Part shown: positions 1 to 4,957 of the stretch, in pieces
Position numbering within the stretch: the first letter of the stretch is position 1
How the letters are laid out: each line of letters begins with the position of its first letter
Source: an uncultured Thermoguttaceae bacterium
GTDB lineage: Bacteria; Planctomycetota; Planctomycetia; Pirellulales; Thermoguttaceae
Length of the DNA stretch: 10,010 nucleotides
Reading direction: 5' to 3'
NCBI GenBank assembly: GCA_934725735.1
Contig: CAKVCP010000081.1
Coordinates: forward strand, 1-10,010
Notes under the pieces: model-generated
Databases searched by the model: none
What the model was told of the DNA's origin: nothing
The model's input: only the letters and a program-made list of their open reading frames with translations
Made by a program: the position numbers and the translations under genes

Positions 1-895
1 GAACGGGGTGTTCTTGCGTCCAATTGTTAATTTTGCTTACAAGTTGGGTTATGTTGTTAGCAATATTGGCGACAACAGGCGCAAGAGACGCCGACAACGA
101 CGTCTTAAATCCAGTTATCGCGGCGTTGATCCGCGCCATAGCGTCTGTAAAATTTGCCGCCGCCGTCGCCGACGAATCCGTCATTGAAACGCCTAAATCA
201 CGCGCCTCTTCTTTTAGTTTCTCAATCCCTTCAGGCCCTTGACTAAAAAATGGCAAAAGAACTTGTCCCGCGTCGCCGAATACTTTCATCGCGACCGCCG
301 CGCGACGCGTCGGATCGTCAATCCCCGCGACGGCTCTTGCCAACGTGTTGAACTGTTCTTCCGGGCTCTGACTCTTTAGTTCTTCAATCGATACGCCCAA
401 CCGCTTAAAATCGTCGGCGGCCTCTCCGCCTTTTTCTGACGCGTCGGTCAAAATGGTCGCCATACTTTTCACGGCGCTTTCGATATCGTCTAAAGACGCC
501 CCGCACATTTGCGCCGCATATCCATATTCGGACAAAGCTTGCGCCGATACGCCCGTACGCCCCGCCATCTTATCAAGTTCGTCTCCAGTCTTAGCGAACG
601 ACGACAACACGCCGCCAAACGAACTTACAAGCGATTGTGAAAAGTCGACGATCTTCCCTTTAAACTCTTGAATCTTTTCTTGCGATTTCTCCAGCGTTTC
701 CAATATCGATTTAAGATCGCGTCTTGCGTCTTCCGCGCCTTCGACTTTAACGGTCGGCGAAAGATTTGATTCAATCGCCTGAACGGCTCGAGCCGCTTTG
801 ACGATAACGTCGGATACGTTTCGCAACCCTTCTTTCAATTCTTCGTCGTCAACGCTTATTTGTACGTACGCTTCGCCGGCTGTAATGGCGCTCAT
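1..895 (-). CDS. Phage tail tape measure protein, N-terminal part (runs off the left edge)
   Basis: Tape measure proteins fix tail length and are later ejected with the DNA; they act inside the tail tube. The frame is open from an ATG at 893-895 to the window edge, about 298 residues without a stop, so only the N-terminus is seen. A purine-rich site (GGGGGGAG) lies about 5 bases upstream of the ATG. Residues ~45-95 are coiled-coil-like. Residues ~105-235 carry the pattern I recognise from tape measure N-termini: DKMAGRTGVSAQALSEYGYA, then FKRLGVSIEELKSQSPEEQF, then DDPTRRAAVAMKVFGDAG and LLPFF. The gene lies downstream of a tail chaperone pair, as in lambda-like tail modules, but a strong terminator separates it from the preceding gene, so it may have its own promoter or need antitermination. 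The identification is sure; total length cannot be judged. Confidence 0.93.
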   Translation of the reverse strand, partial: MSAITAGEAYVQISVDDEELKEGLRNVSDVIVKAARAVQAIESNLSPTVKVEGAEDARRDLKSILETLEKSQEKIQEFKGKIVDFSQSLVSSFGGVLSSFAKTGDELDKMAGRTGVSAQALSEYGYAAQMCGASLDDIESAVKSMATILTDASEKGGEAADDFKRLGVSIEELKSQSPEEQFNTLARAVAGIDDPTRRAAVAMKVFGDAGQVLLPFFSQGPEGIEKLKEEARDLGVSMTDSSATAAANFTDAMARINAAITGFKTSLSASLAPVVANIANNITQLVSKINNWTQEHPV

Positions 896-955
896 CTTTA
901 CTCCCCCCCTCAGAATAACCTCTGATTTGCTCTGTATTGCGTTTATTTGTTCTGA

Positions 956-969
956 CGACTATTTAGTCG
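956..969. repeat. Short inverted repeat in the tape measure leader
   Basis: Perfect 6-bp arms, CGACTA (956-961) and TAGTCG (964-969), are separated by TT. The repeat lies between the terminator at 977-1003 and the tape measure start at 895, inside what would be the promoter or 5' leader of that gene. It could be an operator half-site pair or a minor RNA hairpin. Its size alone does not rule out chance. Confidence 0.3.
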
Positions 970-976
970 GATTTAT

Positions 977-1003
977 AAAAAAAGCGCGTCAAACACGCGC
1001 TTT
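977..1003 (-). terminator. Rho-independent terminator, leftward
   Basis: A perfect 9-bp stem is formed by 981-989 (AAAGCGCGT) and 995-1003 (ACGCGCTTT) with a 5-base loop. Read leftward, the stem runs into seven consecutive T residues (complement of A at 977-983). It begins about 9 bases after the stop codon of the leftward gene at 1013-1456. It should end transcription of the chaperone operon before the tape measure gene, or act as a regulated or leaky attenuator. Confidence 0.85.
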
Positions 1004-1012
1004 GGGTCTTTA

Positions 1013-1456
1013 TTAGGCTTTCTGTTTCTTCTTGCTCTTCGTCGTCTTCGTTTTCTTCGGCTCCTTTGACTCCGGCGGCTCTTCTTTTGCTTGTTCGCCT
1101 GTAGACGCCTTACGGAATTCCTCAAGCTTTGTCATTCCTTCCGAATCCTTTCTGAAGAAAAACCTACCTAGTTTTTCCGTGAAGTCTCTTGTCGGCGTCG
1201 CGTTCACGCGGAACGACAGACCGTCGACCTTCTTCTCCAATCCGTCGACCGTTAGTCGTTCATGTTCCAAAAGAACGACCGCCCCTTCGCACTCTTCGTC
1301 GACTTTCATCTCCTGAAGAACTGTTCCGAAGACGTCGTCGCCGGAGTATTTGAAAAACCTAAGTTTTCGACGCTCCGCGTAAGCGCCGTTTCTTGACGCC
1401 GCGTTGTAAGATCGCGGATCAGTCGGATCGACCTTTTGATAGAAGATTAGATTCAT
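1013..1456 (-). CDS. Phage protein of unknown function, tail operon
   Basis: About 147 residues, starting MNLIFYQKVDPTDPRSY. I chose the ATG at 1454-1456 because GGGGAAAG lies just upstream of it. An in-frame TTG 12 bases earlier (1468) would place that purine run inside the gene. The body is mixed alpha/beta in character with no motif I recognise. The last ~35 residues are hydrophilic and rich in Lys, Glu, Pro and Thr, ending in a run of lysines, so they are probably a disordered basic tail. The gene sits between the T-like chaperone frame, overlapping its end by about 38 bases, and the tape measure gene. That position suggests a tail assembly or minor tail role, but this is inference from context only. 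Confidence 0.8.
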   Translation of the reverse strand: MNLIFYQKVDPTDPRSYNAASRNGAYAERRKLRFFKYSGDDVFGTVLQEMKVDEECEGAVVLLEHERLTVDGLEKKVDGLSFRVNATPTRDFTEKLGRFFFRKDSEGMTKLEEFRKASTGEQAKEEPPESKEPKKTKTTKSKKKQKA

Positions 1457-1727
1457 TTCTTTCCCCAACCGTTTTTAAGCCTGGAATGTCGAGTTCTTCC
1501 AGTTCGACTTGCCGATATTCCACCCTGAAGGGATTCTCGACGCGTATCCACTTTTTAAAGCCGCCGGAGTTGAGCGCGTACGACGCGATAAAGGCGACTT
1601 TGTCCCATTCGTCGATCTTGCGATTTCGCGCGATCTTCCAGACCTGCGCGAAGGTCAACGATCCGACCGCCGTTAATCCTCCTAGTCCGCTTGTCGAAAC
1701 GGCGTCGAGGATAACTTCGAAAGTTCT
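1419..1727 (-). CDS. T-like extension of the tail assembly chaperone, probably made by -1 frameshift
   Basis: This frame is open through the end of the upstream chaperone gene and stops at 1419. The first in-frame start after the upstream stop is a TTG at 1656-1658, 19 bases from an AGGAGG (1678-1683), which is too far for normal initiation. The frame is -1 relative to the upstream gene, and the overlap contains GGAAAAAG (1726-1733). A slip on the AAA codon (residue 145 of the upstream protein) would give a ~247-residue fusion with ~102 residues from this frame. The stretch TFAQVWKIARNRKIDEWDKV followed by an Ala/Ser/Leu-rich helix resembles small proteins I associate with this position in planctomycete-type phages (remembered similarity, not searched). 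In lambda the gpG-T fusion binds the tape measure and recruits tail tube subunits. A separate short protein of ~79 aa from the TTG is the alternative. Confidence 0.65.
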   Translation of the reverse strand, partial: RTFEVILDAVSTSGLGGLTAVGSLTFAQVWKIARNRKIDEWDKVAFIASYALNSGGFKKWIRVENPFRVEYRQVELEELDIPGLKTVGERNESNLLSKGRSD

Positions 1728-2161
1728 TTTTCCGCGTTCGCGACTGCGACGTCGAGCTCCTTCGTCGCCGCGAAACAAATCTTCTCGAAGAGAAGCTCTC
1801 TTGTCTTGGCGCTCTTTTCGACTAGCGCTTGCGCCTTTTCCCTCGCCGTCGGTTCGGGGAAAAAATCGAGATACTCCGCCGACCATTCCGCGATCGCGTC
1901 AAAGAGAATCTTTCCGCGAAGAGACGCTCCGAATTCCTCCGCGCCGACGCCTCGTTCTTCCGCTTGATCGCGTACGGTCTCAAAGAGCAAGTCCGCCGCG
2001 AAGAAAGGATCGGAAACAGAGAGCAATACGCCCGCGTAGTCGAGGAAGTCGACGTTCTTCAACGATTCAACGCGCGCCGCGCGTTCTCTCAGCGCTCGAA
2101 CGCTTGCTATATTCAAATCGATCGTCCATTCGCGCCCCTGCGCGTCTGCAAAAGTTCTCAT
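1682..2161 (-). CDS. Tail assembly chaperone (G-like)
   Basis: 159 residues, ATG at 2159-2161 with a GAGGG-type site about 9 bases upstream. The protein opens with a short strand-like segment (FADAQGREWTIDLNIASVRAL), followed by an acidic helical body including DPFFAADLLFETV and a DFFPEP turn near 99-104. The C-terminal ~50 residues form a charged helix. Size, acidity and the place two genes before the tape measure gene fit the gpG-type chaperones that coat the tape measure protein in the cytoplasm during tail assembly. The downstream open frame in -1, with an A5 slip run near the end of this gene, is the usual hallmark of the family. I cannot confirm homology without a profile search; an unrelated tail protein remains possible. 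Confidence 0.68.
   Translation of the reverse strand: MRTFADAQGREWTIDLNIASVRALRERAARVESLKNVDFLDYAGVLLSVSDPFFAADLLFETVRDQAEERGVGAEEFGASLRGKILFDAIAEWSAEYLDFFPEPTAREKAQALVEKSAKTRELLFEKICFAATKELDVAVANAEKELSKLSSTPFRQAD
1726..1733 (-). other. Candidate -1 ribosomal frameshift site in the tail chaperone overlap
   Basis: Read leftward, the sequence is GGAAAAAG. In the upstream frame it is decoded GAA-AAA-G. A single -1 slip on AAA keeps perfect pairing at that codon and enters the frame that runs to 1419. It is not an ideal X-XXY-YYZ heptamer, since the preceding GAA would re-pair on GGA, but A-rich slips of this kind are common at G/GT junctions. The upstream stop lies at 1682-1684, so the shift must occur in the last 15 codons, where this is the best slippery run I see. 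Confidence 0.5.
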
Positions 2162-2174
2162 CCGTCGTTTCCCT

Positions 2175-2345
2175 CTAAATGAATCCTTTTTCTTTCATCG
2201 CGTTTAAGCTTTTTTTGGCTTGTTCTTGTTGTTTTAGCTTAGCGCGTCTCTTTCGTTCTTCTAAGGATTGCGCGTTCTGTTTCTTGCGTTTGCGATTTGC
2301 CGCTTCTACGCATTTGCTTTTTCTCATACTTGACTTTAACGTCAT
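2175..2345 (-). CDS. Tiny Lys/Arg-rich protein upstream of the chaperone gene
   Basis: 56 residues from the ATG at 2343-2345, which has AAGGGA about 7 bases upstream. A second in-frame ATG at 2325-2327 (50 aa) lacks such a site. The protein is almost entirely Lys, Arg, Gln, Glu and Ala, predicted helical, with no hydrophobic core; it begins MTLKSSMRKSKC and ends KEKGFI. It lies 13 bases upstream of the G-like chaperone start, so it is probably co-transcribed. Its composition and length match the three small basic proteins in the rightward operon (8270-8434, 8431-8577, 9571-9747), though it is too divergent to align confidently by eye. DNA or RNA binding, or binding to an acidic virion protein, are possible; function unknown. 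Confidence 0.65.
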   Translation of the reverse strand: MTLKSSMRKSKCVEAANRKRKKQNAQSLEERKRRAKLKQQEQAKKSLNAMKEKGFI

Positions 2346-2458
2346 TCTCCGTTCCCTTGCCTATACAAAAAACAGACGTTAGGACGCGTTTCGCCACTCC
2401 AAACTACTAAGCGTCCGCAACGTCGACGACGCAAGCAACACGCATGCGCCCTCCCCTC

Positions 2459-2481
2459 AGAGAGACGAAGAACGACTCTCT
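2459..2481 (-). repeat. Hairpin adjoining the 15-bp repeat, copy near the sigma-like gene stop
   Basis: AGAGAG (2459-2464) pairs with CTCTCT (2476-2481). After one mismatch, two further G-C pairs close a 5-base loop. It abuts the 15-bp repeat at 2481-2495 just as a different hairpin abuts the other copy. It falls in the 142-base gap between the sigma-like gene and the tiny basic gene, so it may be a leader structure of the tail operon. No T run follows on either strand, so it is not an ordinary terminator. Confidence 0.45.
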
Positions 2482-2495
2482 ATCTACCTATTGCC
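2481..2495 (-). repeat. 15-bp direct repeat, copy B (overlaps the sigma-like gene stop)
   Basis: Read leftward the sequence is GGCAATAGGTAGATA, identical to 3174-3188. Its internal TAG is the stop codon of the sigma-like gene. A hairpin follows immediately. The two copies bracket the gene exactly. This could be a promoter or operator element for leftward late transcription, or the footprint of an insertion. Confidence 0.6.
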
Positions 2496-3108
2496 GCGCA
2501 CGGTTCCGCCGGGGCGCCTTTTTGGTCACGACAGAAGACATTTCGCCGTTTTTATTGAGAATCGACGACAACGCGCCGCGAAATTTTACCAACGCCCGTT
2601 GATACTTCGAAAGCTTTTTTTCTTTCTTTAAGACGATGTAAAATCGCGGCGTCTCGAGCGCGAAACGGATAAGCGCTTGTTCTTCAGACGAAAGAAACGC
2701 TTTCTTCATAGCGACTTGAACAAGATCTTTCATTACGGCCCAATCATACGCGCCGCGCCTCTCATATCTCTTGATAGAATACGTCGTAAGCTTGAATTCT
2801 TCGCCGAAACGAACGATTCTAGACCCGTGAAGGAAACGTCGTCTTAATTCGCTTCTGTACCAGTCTATTAGGTCGCGTCCAACTCCGACGATCGCTTTCC
2901 AGGGATAGTCGAATTCGTACTTCTTTTTGTTGGCGTATAGAAACAAATAAGCTAGTTGATAGAGGTCTTCACGTTCTAGGATTACCGTCTTTAAATCGAC
3001 CCTATTCAGAAAGAATTTTACCGCCCTATTAACGACGTATTCGTCGCTTTTAATCTCGATAAAGCCTTGCTTATCCTTGAGTTGAATCATCGAAATCAGA
3101 TTGTGCAA
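2488..3108 (-). CDS. Sigma-70-like transcription factor, probable phage late regulator
   Basis: Up to 206 residues from a TTG at 3106-3108; an ATG at 3088-3090 would give 200 residues but has no ribosome site. A stop at ~3117 excludes longer starts. Residues ~46-92 (REDLYQLAYLFLYANKKKYE, then PWKAIVGVGRDLIDWYRSEL) look like sigma region 2: an acidic-hydrophobic helix, then a helix with a conserved-looking D-L-I-D-W and a basic end. Residues ~138-184 (LSSEEQALIRFALE, then KKLSKYQRALVKFRGALSSI) fit region 4, with a degenerate helix-turn-helix. The last ~20 residues are basic. The gene heads the leftward tail operon, so a late-gene activator is a natural reading. The two 15-bp repeats around it could be its targets or autoregulatory. 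The family call rests on pattern only. Confidence 0.6.
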   Translation of the reverse strand: MHNLISMIQLKDKQGFIEIKSDEYVVNRAVKFFLNRVDLKTVILEREDLYQLAYLFLYANKKKYEFDYPWKAIVGVGRDLIDWYRSELRRRFLHGSRIVRFGEEFKLTTYSIKRYERRGAYDWAVMKDLVQVAMKKAFLSSEEQALIRFALETPRFYIVLKKEKKLSKYQRALVKFRGALSSILNKNGEMSSVVTKKAPRRNRARQ

Positions 3109-3155
3109 TAGTTTCTACCGCCGGCTGTCGCGACACGCGGCAACCACCCACTCCG

Positions 3156-3172
3156 ACAGACAAAACGTCTGC
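3156..3172 (-). repeat. Hairpin adjoining the 15-bp repeat, copy upstream of the sigma-like gene
   Basis: CAGAC (3157-3161) pairs with GTCTG (3167-3171) around a 5-base loop, and a G-U pair extends it in leftward RNA. It sits one base from the repeat at 3174-3188, in the same relative position as the unrelated-sequence hairpin at the other copy. Conserved position with different stem sequence suggests that structure, not sequence, matters. It would lie in the 5' leader of the sigma-like gene. Confidence 0.4.
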
Positions 3173-3173
3173 T

Positions 3174-3188
3174 TATCTACCTATTGCC
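3174..3188 (-). repeat. 15-bp direct repeat, copy A (upstream of the sigma-like gene)
   Basis: Read leftward the sequence is GGCAATAGGTAGATA, identical to 2481-2495, about 65-85 bases upstream of the possible starts of the sigma-like gene. The rest of the 3109-3227 gap holds G/C-rich stretches and no clear gene. Confidence 0.6.
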
Positions 3189-3227
3189 ACTGGGGAGCGG
3201 AAAATCCCCCCGCTGTGGCGGCTCCAG

Positions 3228-3256
3228 TTGATTTTTAAAAGTTTTTTAGATAAAAT
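3228..3256 (+). promoter_or_regulatory. Sigma-70-type promoter for the membrane protein gene
   Basis: TTGATT (3228-3233) and TAAAAT (3251-3256) are separated by exactly 17 bases, in an AT-rich stretch 37 bases upstream of the ATG at 3293. This is the clearest housekeeping-type promoter in the window and it points toward the only rightward gene in the left half. Confidence 0.6.
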
Positions 3257-3292
3257 CCATTTTGTCTGTAGTTAAAAAGGAAAGGACGCAAG

Positions 3293-3646
3293 ATGGATTT
3301 TTTATTGTTTGCGGCAGAAAACGCCGGAAAAGAGACGATTTTTTTAGAACATGGTTTTATCGCGTCAACTCTTTTTACAATTATTTCTAGCGCGATGATA
3401 ACGTATTTTTGGGCATGGCGCGGGAATGACTCTTTAAATTCGACTCCGCGCGTCAGTTTGTTTAATTTGTTCAAATATGTTATTGTTCATCTAAAAGGGA
3501 ACTTCGCAACAGGAACAAAAAACGACAGAAATACTTTGTTCCCATTTGTCGTTTTTTGCATTATCCTTTACTATCCGGCTCGATTACTTTTCCATGGTTC
3601 ATACTTTATTTTTGACCTGTTATCTTACATATCGAATAAAATATAA
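3293..3646 (+). CDS. Small two-helix membrane protein, moron-like
   Basis: 117 residues, ATG at 3293 with AAGGAAAGGA about 6 bases upstream. Two hydrophobic segments are visible: ~21-42 (GFIASTLFTIISSAMITYFW) and ~82-110 (FPFVVFCIILYY, then an aromatic-rich stretch), joined by a basic loop. It should be an inner-membrane protein. I do not recognise the family. A holin or antiholin, a superinfection-exclusion protein or another lysogenic-conversion protein are all conceivable; no lysis gene is seen nearby. It is visibly richer in A/T than its neighbours, runs against the flanking leftward genes, has its own promoter and ends in a terminator-like segment. Those are the classic marks of a phage 'moron' acquired separately. 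The reading frame itself is well supported by the ribosome site and promoter. Confidence 0.75.
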   Translation: MDFLLFAAENAGKETIFLEHGFIASTLFTIISSAMITYFWAWRGNDSLNSTPRVSLFNLFKYVIVHLKGNFATGTKNDRNTLFPFVVFCIILYYPARLLFHGSYFIFDLLSYISNKI

Positions 3647-3652
3647 ACGCAA

Positions 3653-3682
3653 GCGCGCGTGTTTTTTTATGGCGCGCGTGTT
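3653..3682. terminator. Possible bidirectional terminator between convergent genes
   Basis: The 38-base gap between two convergent stop codons (3646 and 3685) holds two copies of GCGCGCGTGTT (3653-3663 and 3672-3682). Their self-complementary GCGCGC cores can pair into a 6-bp all-GC stem with a 13-base loop. T-rich sequence follows each copy on the plus strand, and AT-rich sequence follows on the leftward side. Position between convergent genes supports a terminator; the stem is short and no T run is perfectly placed. Confidence 0.45.
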
Positions 3683-3684
3683 CT

Positions 3685-4614
3685 TTATCGTTTATTCATC
3701 TTCTTCTCATATATCGAAAGGTATCTATTCCACATCTCAAGAGGAAGATGTATTCCCGGAAGTTTATGTTCGCCCCAAACCTTTTCAATATACCACGCTG
3801 GGGGCGTTATGACTTGCGCCTCTAACTTTTTATCGTAGGCGTTTTCGTCATATTCGTCATCGTAGTCTTCCGTACTGATTTCTTTATTTGTTTTCAATCG
3901 ATGAACAGACGTTTGGAAAGCCCTTATCTCTTTTACTTCTTTTGCGCCGCTTAACTCTTCATAAACGTCTATTTCGCCGTCCCAATCGATCCAACTATCC
4001 TTCAGGTCAATGCGTCTATCCGTTTTCTGTTTGTAGACGTCGTACAGTTTGACGACTGTTGGGTTGGCGCCTTTTTTATCTTCGTATTCTTTCAAGATTT
4101 CATCCATTACAAATCGATTGAAATCTTTTCTGTGCCTGATCAGCGCGTTGATCAGTTCCCTGAAAGAGGGCGATTCAGATTTTAAATATTTCTCTTCGAA
4201 CTCAAAGTATAGATCGGCGCCTAAAAAAACCGGACTATTGCCGGATAGAATTTTTCTGACAAGAACCAGAGGAAGATTCAACGTTTTAGCGACCGTTTTC
4301 TCTCCAAATCCCTTTAATTTAACGTTTTTAATGTCCGACAAAAGTCGAGCGTAAACGCGCGGGACTAAGCCCGCGAACTCCAGAATCTGTTCTATTACCG
4401 TCAACTGCATACGGTTTGGAGTTTCAGAATAGACTTTCGAATAGCCGAGCGTCCATTCGTGGAAGTCCTTATAATCGGCGCAAGGGTTGTCGTCGAAGTA
4501 ATTGAAGACTTTCTTAGCGCAGAATTCGACGGATTCTTTCTTTTCGAAATATAAGGGGTTAATCAAACAAGGCTTTTTAGAGCAACACTTTTGCCGATCC
4601 CAATTACTCTTCAT
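3685..4614 (-). CDS. Unknown 309-aa protein with a helix-turn-helix-like segment
   Basis: 309 residues, ATG at 4612-4614, with GAGGGG 5 bases upstream and an ATGA overlap with the preceding gene. The N-terminal ~45 residues hold five cysteines (10, 11, 16, 32, 45) and many lysines, which may be a metal-binding or structural element. Residues ~101-123 (GFGEKTVAKTLNLPLVLVRK) read like a helix-turn-helix. Residues ~249-263 are strongly acidic (DYDDEYDEN), and the C-terminus is aromatic-rich (PPAWYIEKVW). I do not recognise a family. DNA binding is suggested by the helix-turn-helix, and the adjacent divergent palindrome at 4915-4936 could be its site, but both points are inference. It is co-transcribed with the small frame-broken gene upstream. 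Confidence 0.75.
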   Translation of the reverse strand: MKSNWDRQKCCSKKPCLINPLYFEKKESVEFCAKKVFNYFDDNPCADYKDFHEWTLGYSKVYSETPNRMQLTVIEQILEFAGLVPRVYARLLSDIKNVKLKGFGEKTVAKTLNLPLVLVRKILSGNSPVFLGADLYFEFEEKYLKSESPSFRELINALIRHRKDFNRFVMDEILKEYEDKKGANPTVVKLYDVYKQKTDRRIDLKDSWIDWDGEIDVYEELSGAKEVKEIRAFQTSVHRLKTNKEISTEDYDDEYDENAYDKKLEAQVITPPAWYIEKVWGEHKLPGIHLPLEMWNRYLSIYEKKMNKR

Positions 4615-4873
4615 CGTTTCCCCTCTTCATCCTTGAACATGTCGTGAAAGAATTCGTTGAGCTTATCAGGATCGGTGAACGACGCCTTATTTTCAAGGAA
4701 GATTTCGTCGCATTTCGCCATAACTCTGTAAGAGACGGAGATCGCCTCTTTTTCGTTGCGCCTAGTTTCCGCGCGGCGTCCTCTACGGCTACGACAGTTG
4801 AGTAAGAAGAGGCGGTCATAAAATAGACGCGCCATGCGATCGAGAATATTAATTTCTTTTCTTCGTAAGCCAT
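4611..4873 (-). CDS. Small gene whose reading frame changes by -1 at an A5 run
   Basis: From the ATG at 4871-4873 (AAAGGA about 10 bases upstream) the first 42 codons read naturally: MAYEEKKLIFSIAWRVYFMT, then VEDAARKLGATKK. Beyond that, this frame turns into low-quality Ser/Arg-rich sequence ending at 4604. The -1 frame from the same point reads EAISVSYRVMAKCDEIFLEN and on to KDEEGKR, stopping at 4611 in an ATGA overlap with the next gene. Joining them at GAAAAAG (4748-4754) gives a coherent 87-residue protein. The break may be a programmed frameshift, a lost A in the homopolymer (assembly error), or a real mutation. A single-frame protein from the other frame (start 4904) has an implausible Arg-rich N-terminus. 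Function unknown. It is the first gene of a two-gene leftward unit. Confidence 0.6.
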
Positions 4874-4890
4874 TTGATCTATATCCTTTC

Positions 4891-4910
4891 GTAAGCCTTA
4901 GCAAGCTTAC
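4891..4910. repeat. Inverted repeat in the divergent promoter region
   Basis: GTAAGC (4891-4896) and GCTTAC (4905-4910) are separated by 8 bases, between the leftward gene start at 4873 and the palindrome at 4915. TTCGTAAGCC also occurs twice, at 4862-4871 and 4888-4897. This may be a second protein-binding site or a leader hairpin of the leftward unit. Support is limited to the repeats themselves. Confidence 0.35.
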
Positions 4911-4914
4911 TTCT

Positions 4915-4936
4915 TTATTGCCAAAATTGGCAATAA
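4915..4936. promoter_or_regulatory. Perfect 22-bp palindrome, candidate operator of divergent operons
   Basis: The arms TTATTGCCAA (4915-4924) and TTGGCAATAA (4927-4936) are perfect over 10 bp with an AA spacer. The site lies in the 84-base gap between the leftward unit (start 4873) and the rightward packaging operon (start 4958), 21 bases before the latter. No T run follows on either strand, so a terminator is unlikely. A dimeric repressor or activator controlling both directions is the simplest reading. A weak promoter (TTGCCA at 4918, 16 bases, TAAAAA at 4940) would overlap it, so binding would block rightward transcription. Confidence 0.6.
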
Positions 4937-4957
4937 GAATAAAAAAAAGGACTGTAA

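Noticed and set aside
1726..1733. The AGGAGG at 1678-1683 as ribosome site for a separately translated T-like protein
   Set aside because: The nearest in-frame start is a TTG 19 bases away, too distant. I prefer the frameshift but have not excluded weak internal initiation.
1393..2178. A 261-residue rightward open frame opposite the chaperone genes
   Set aside because: It is very rich in Arg, Ser and Pro, lacks a convincing ribosome site, and is antisense to two frames that look like real proteins. It is an artefact of GC-rich codons.
3191..3227. G/C-rich complementary stretches upstream of the promoter as a terminator
   Set aside because: Only 5-bp stems can be drawn, with several competing pairings and no T run, so I do not call a terminator.
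4604..4873. The 89-residue single-frame reading of the small leftward gene
   Set aside because: After about residue 42 the sequence becomes Ser/Arg/Thr-rich without pattern, while the -1 frame gives a natural protein ending in an ATGA overlap with the next gene.
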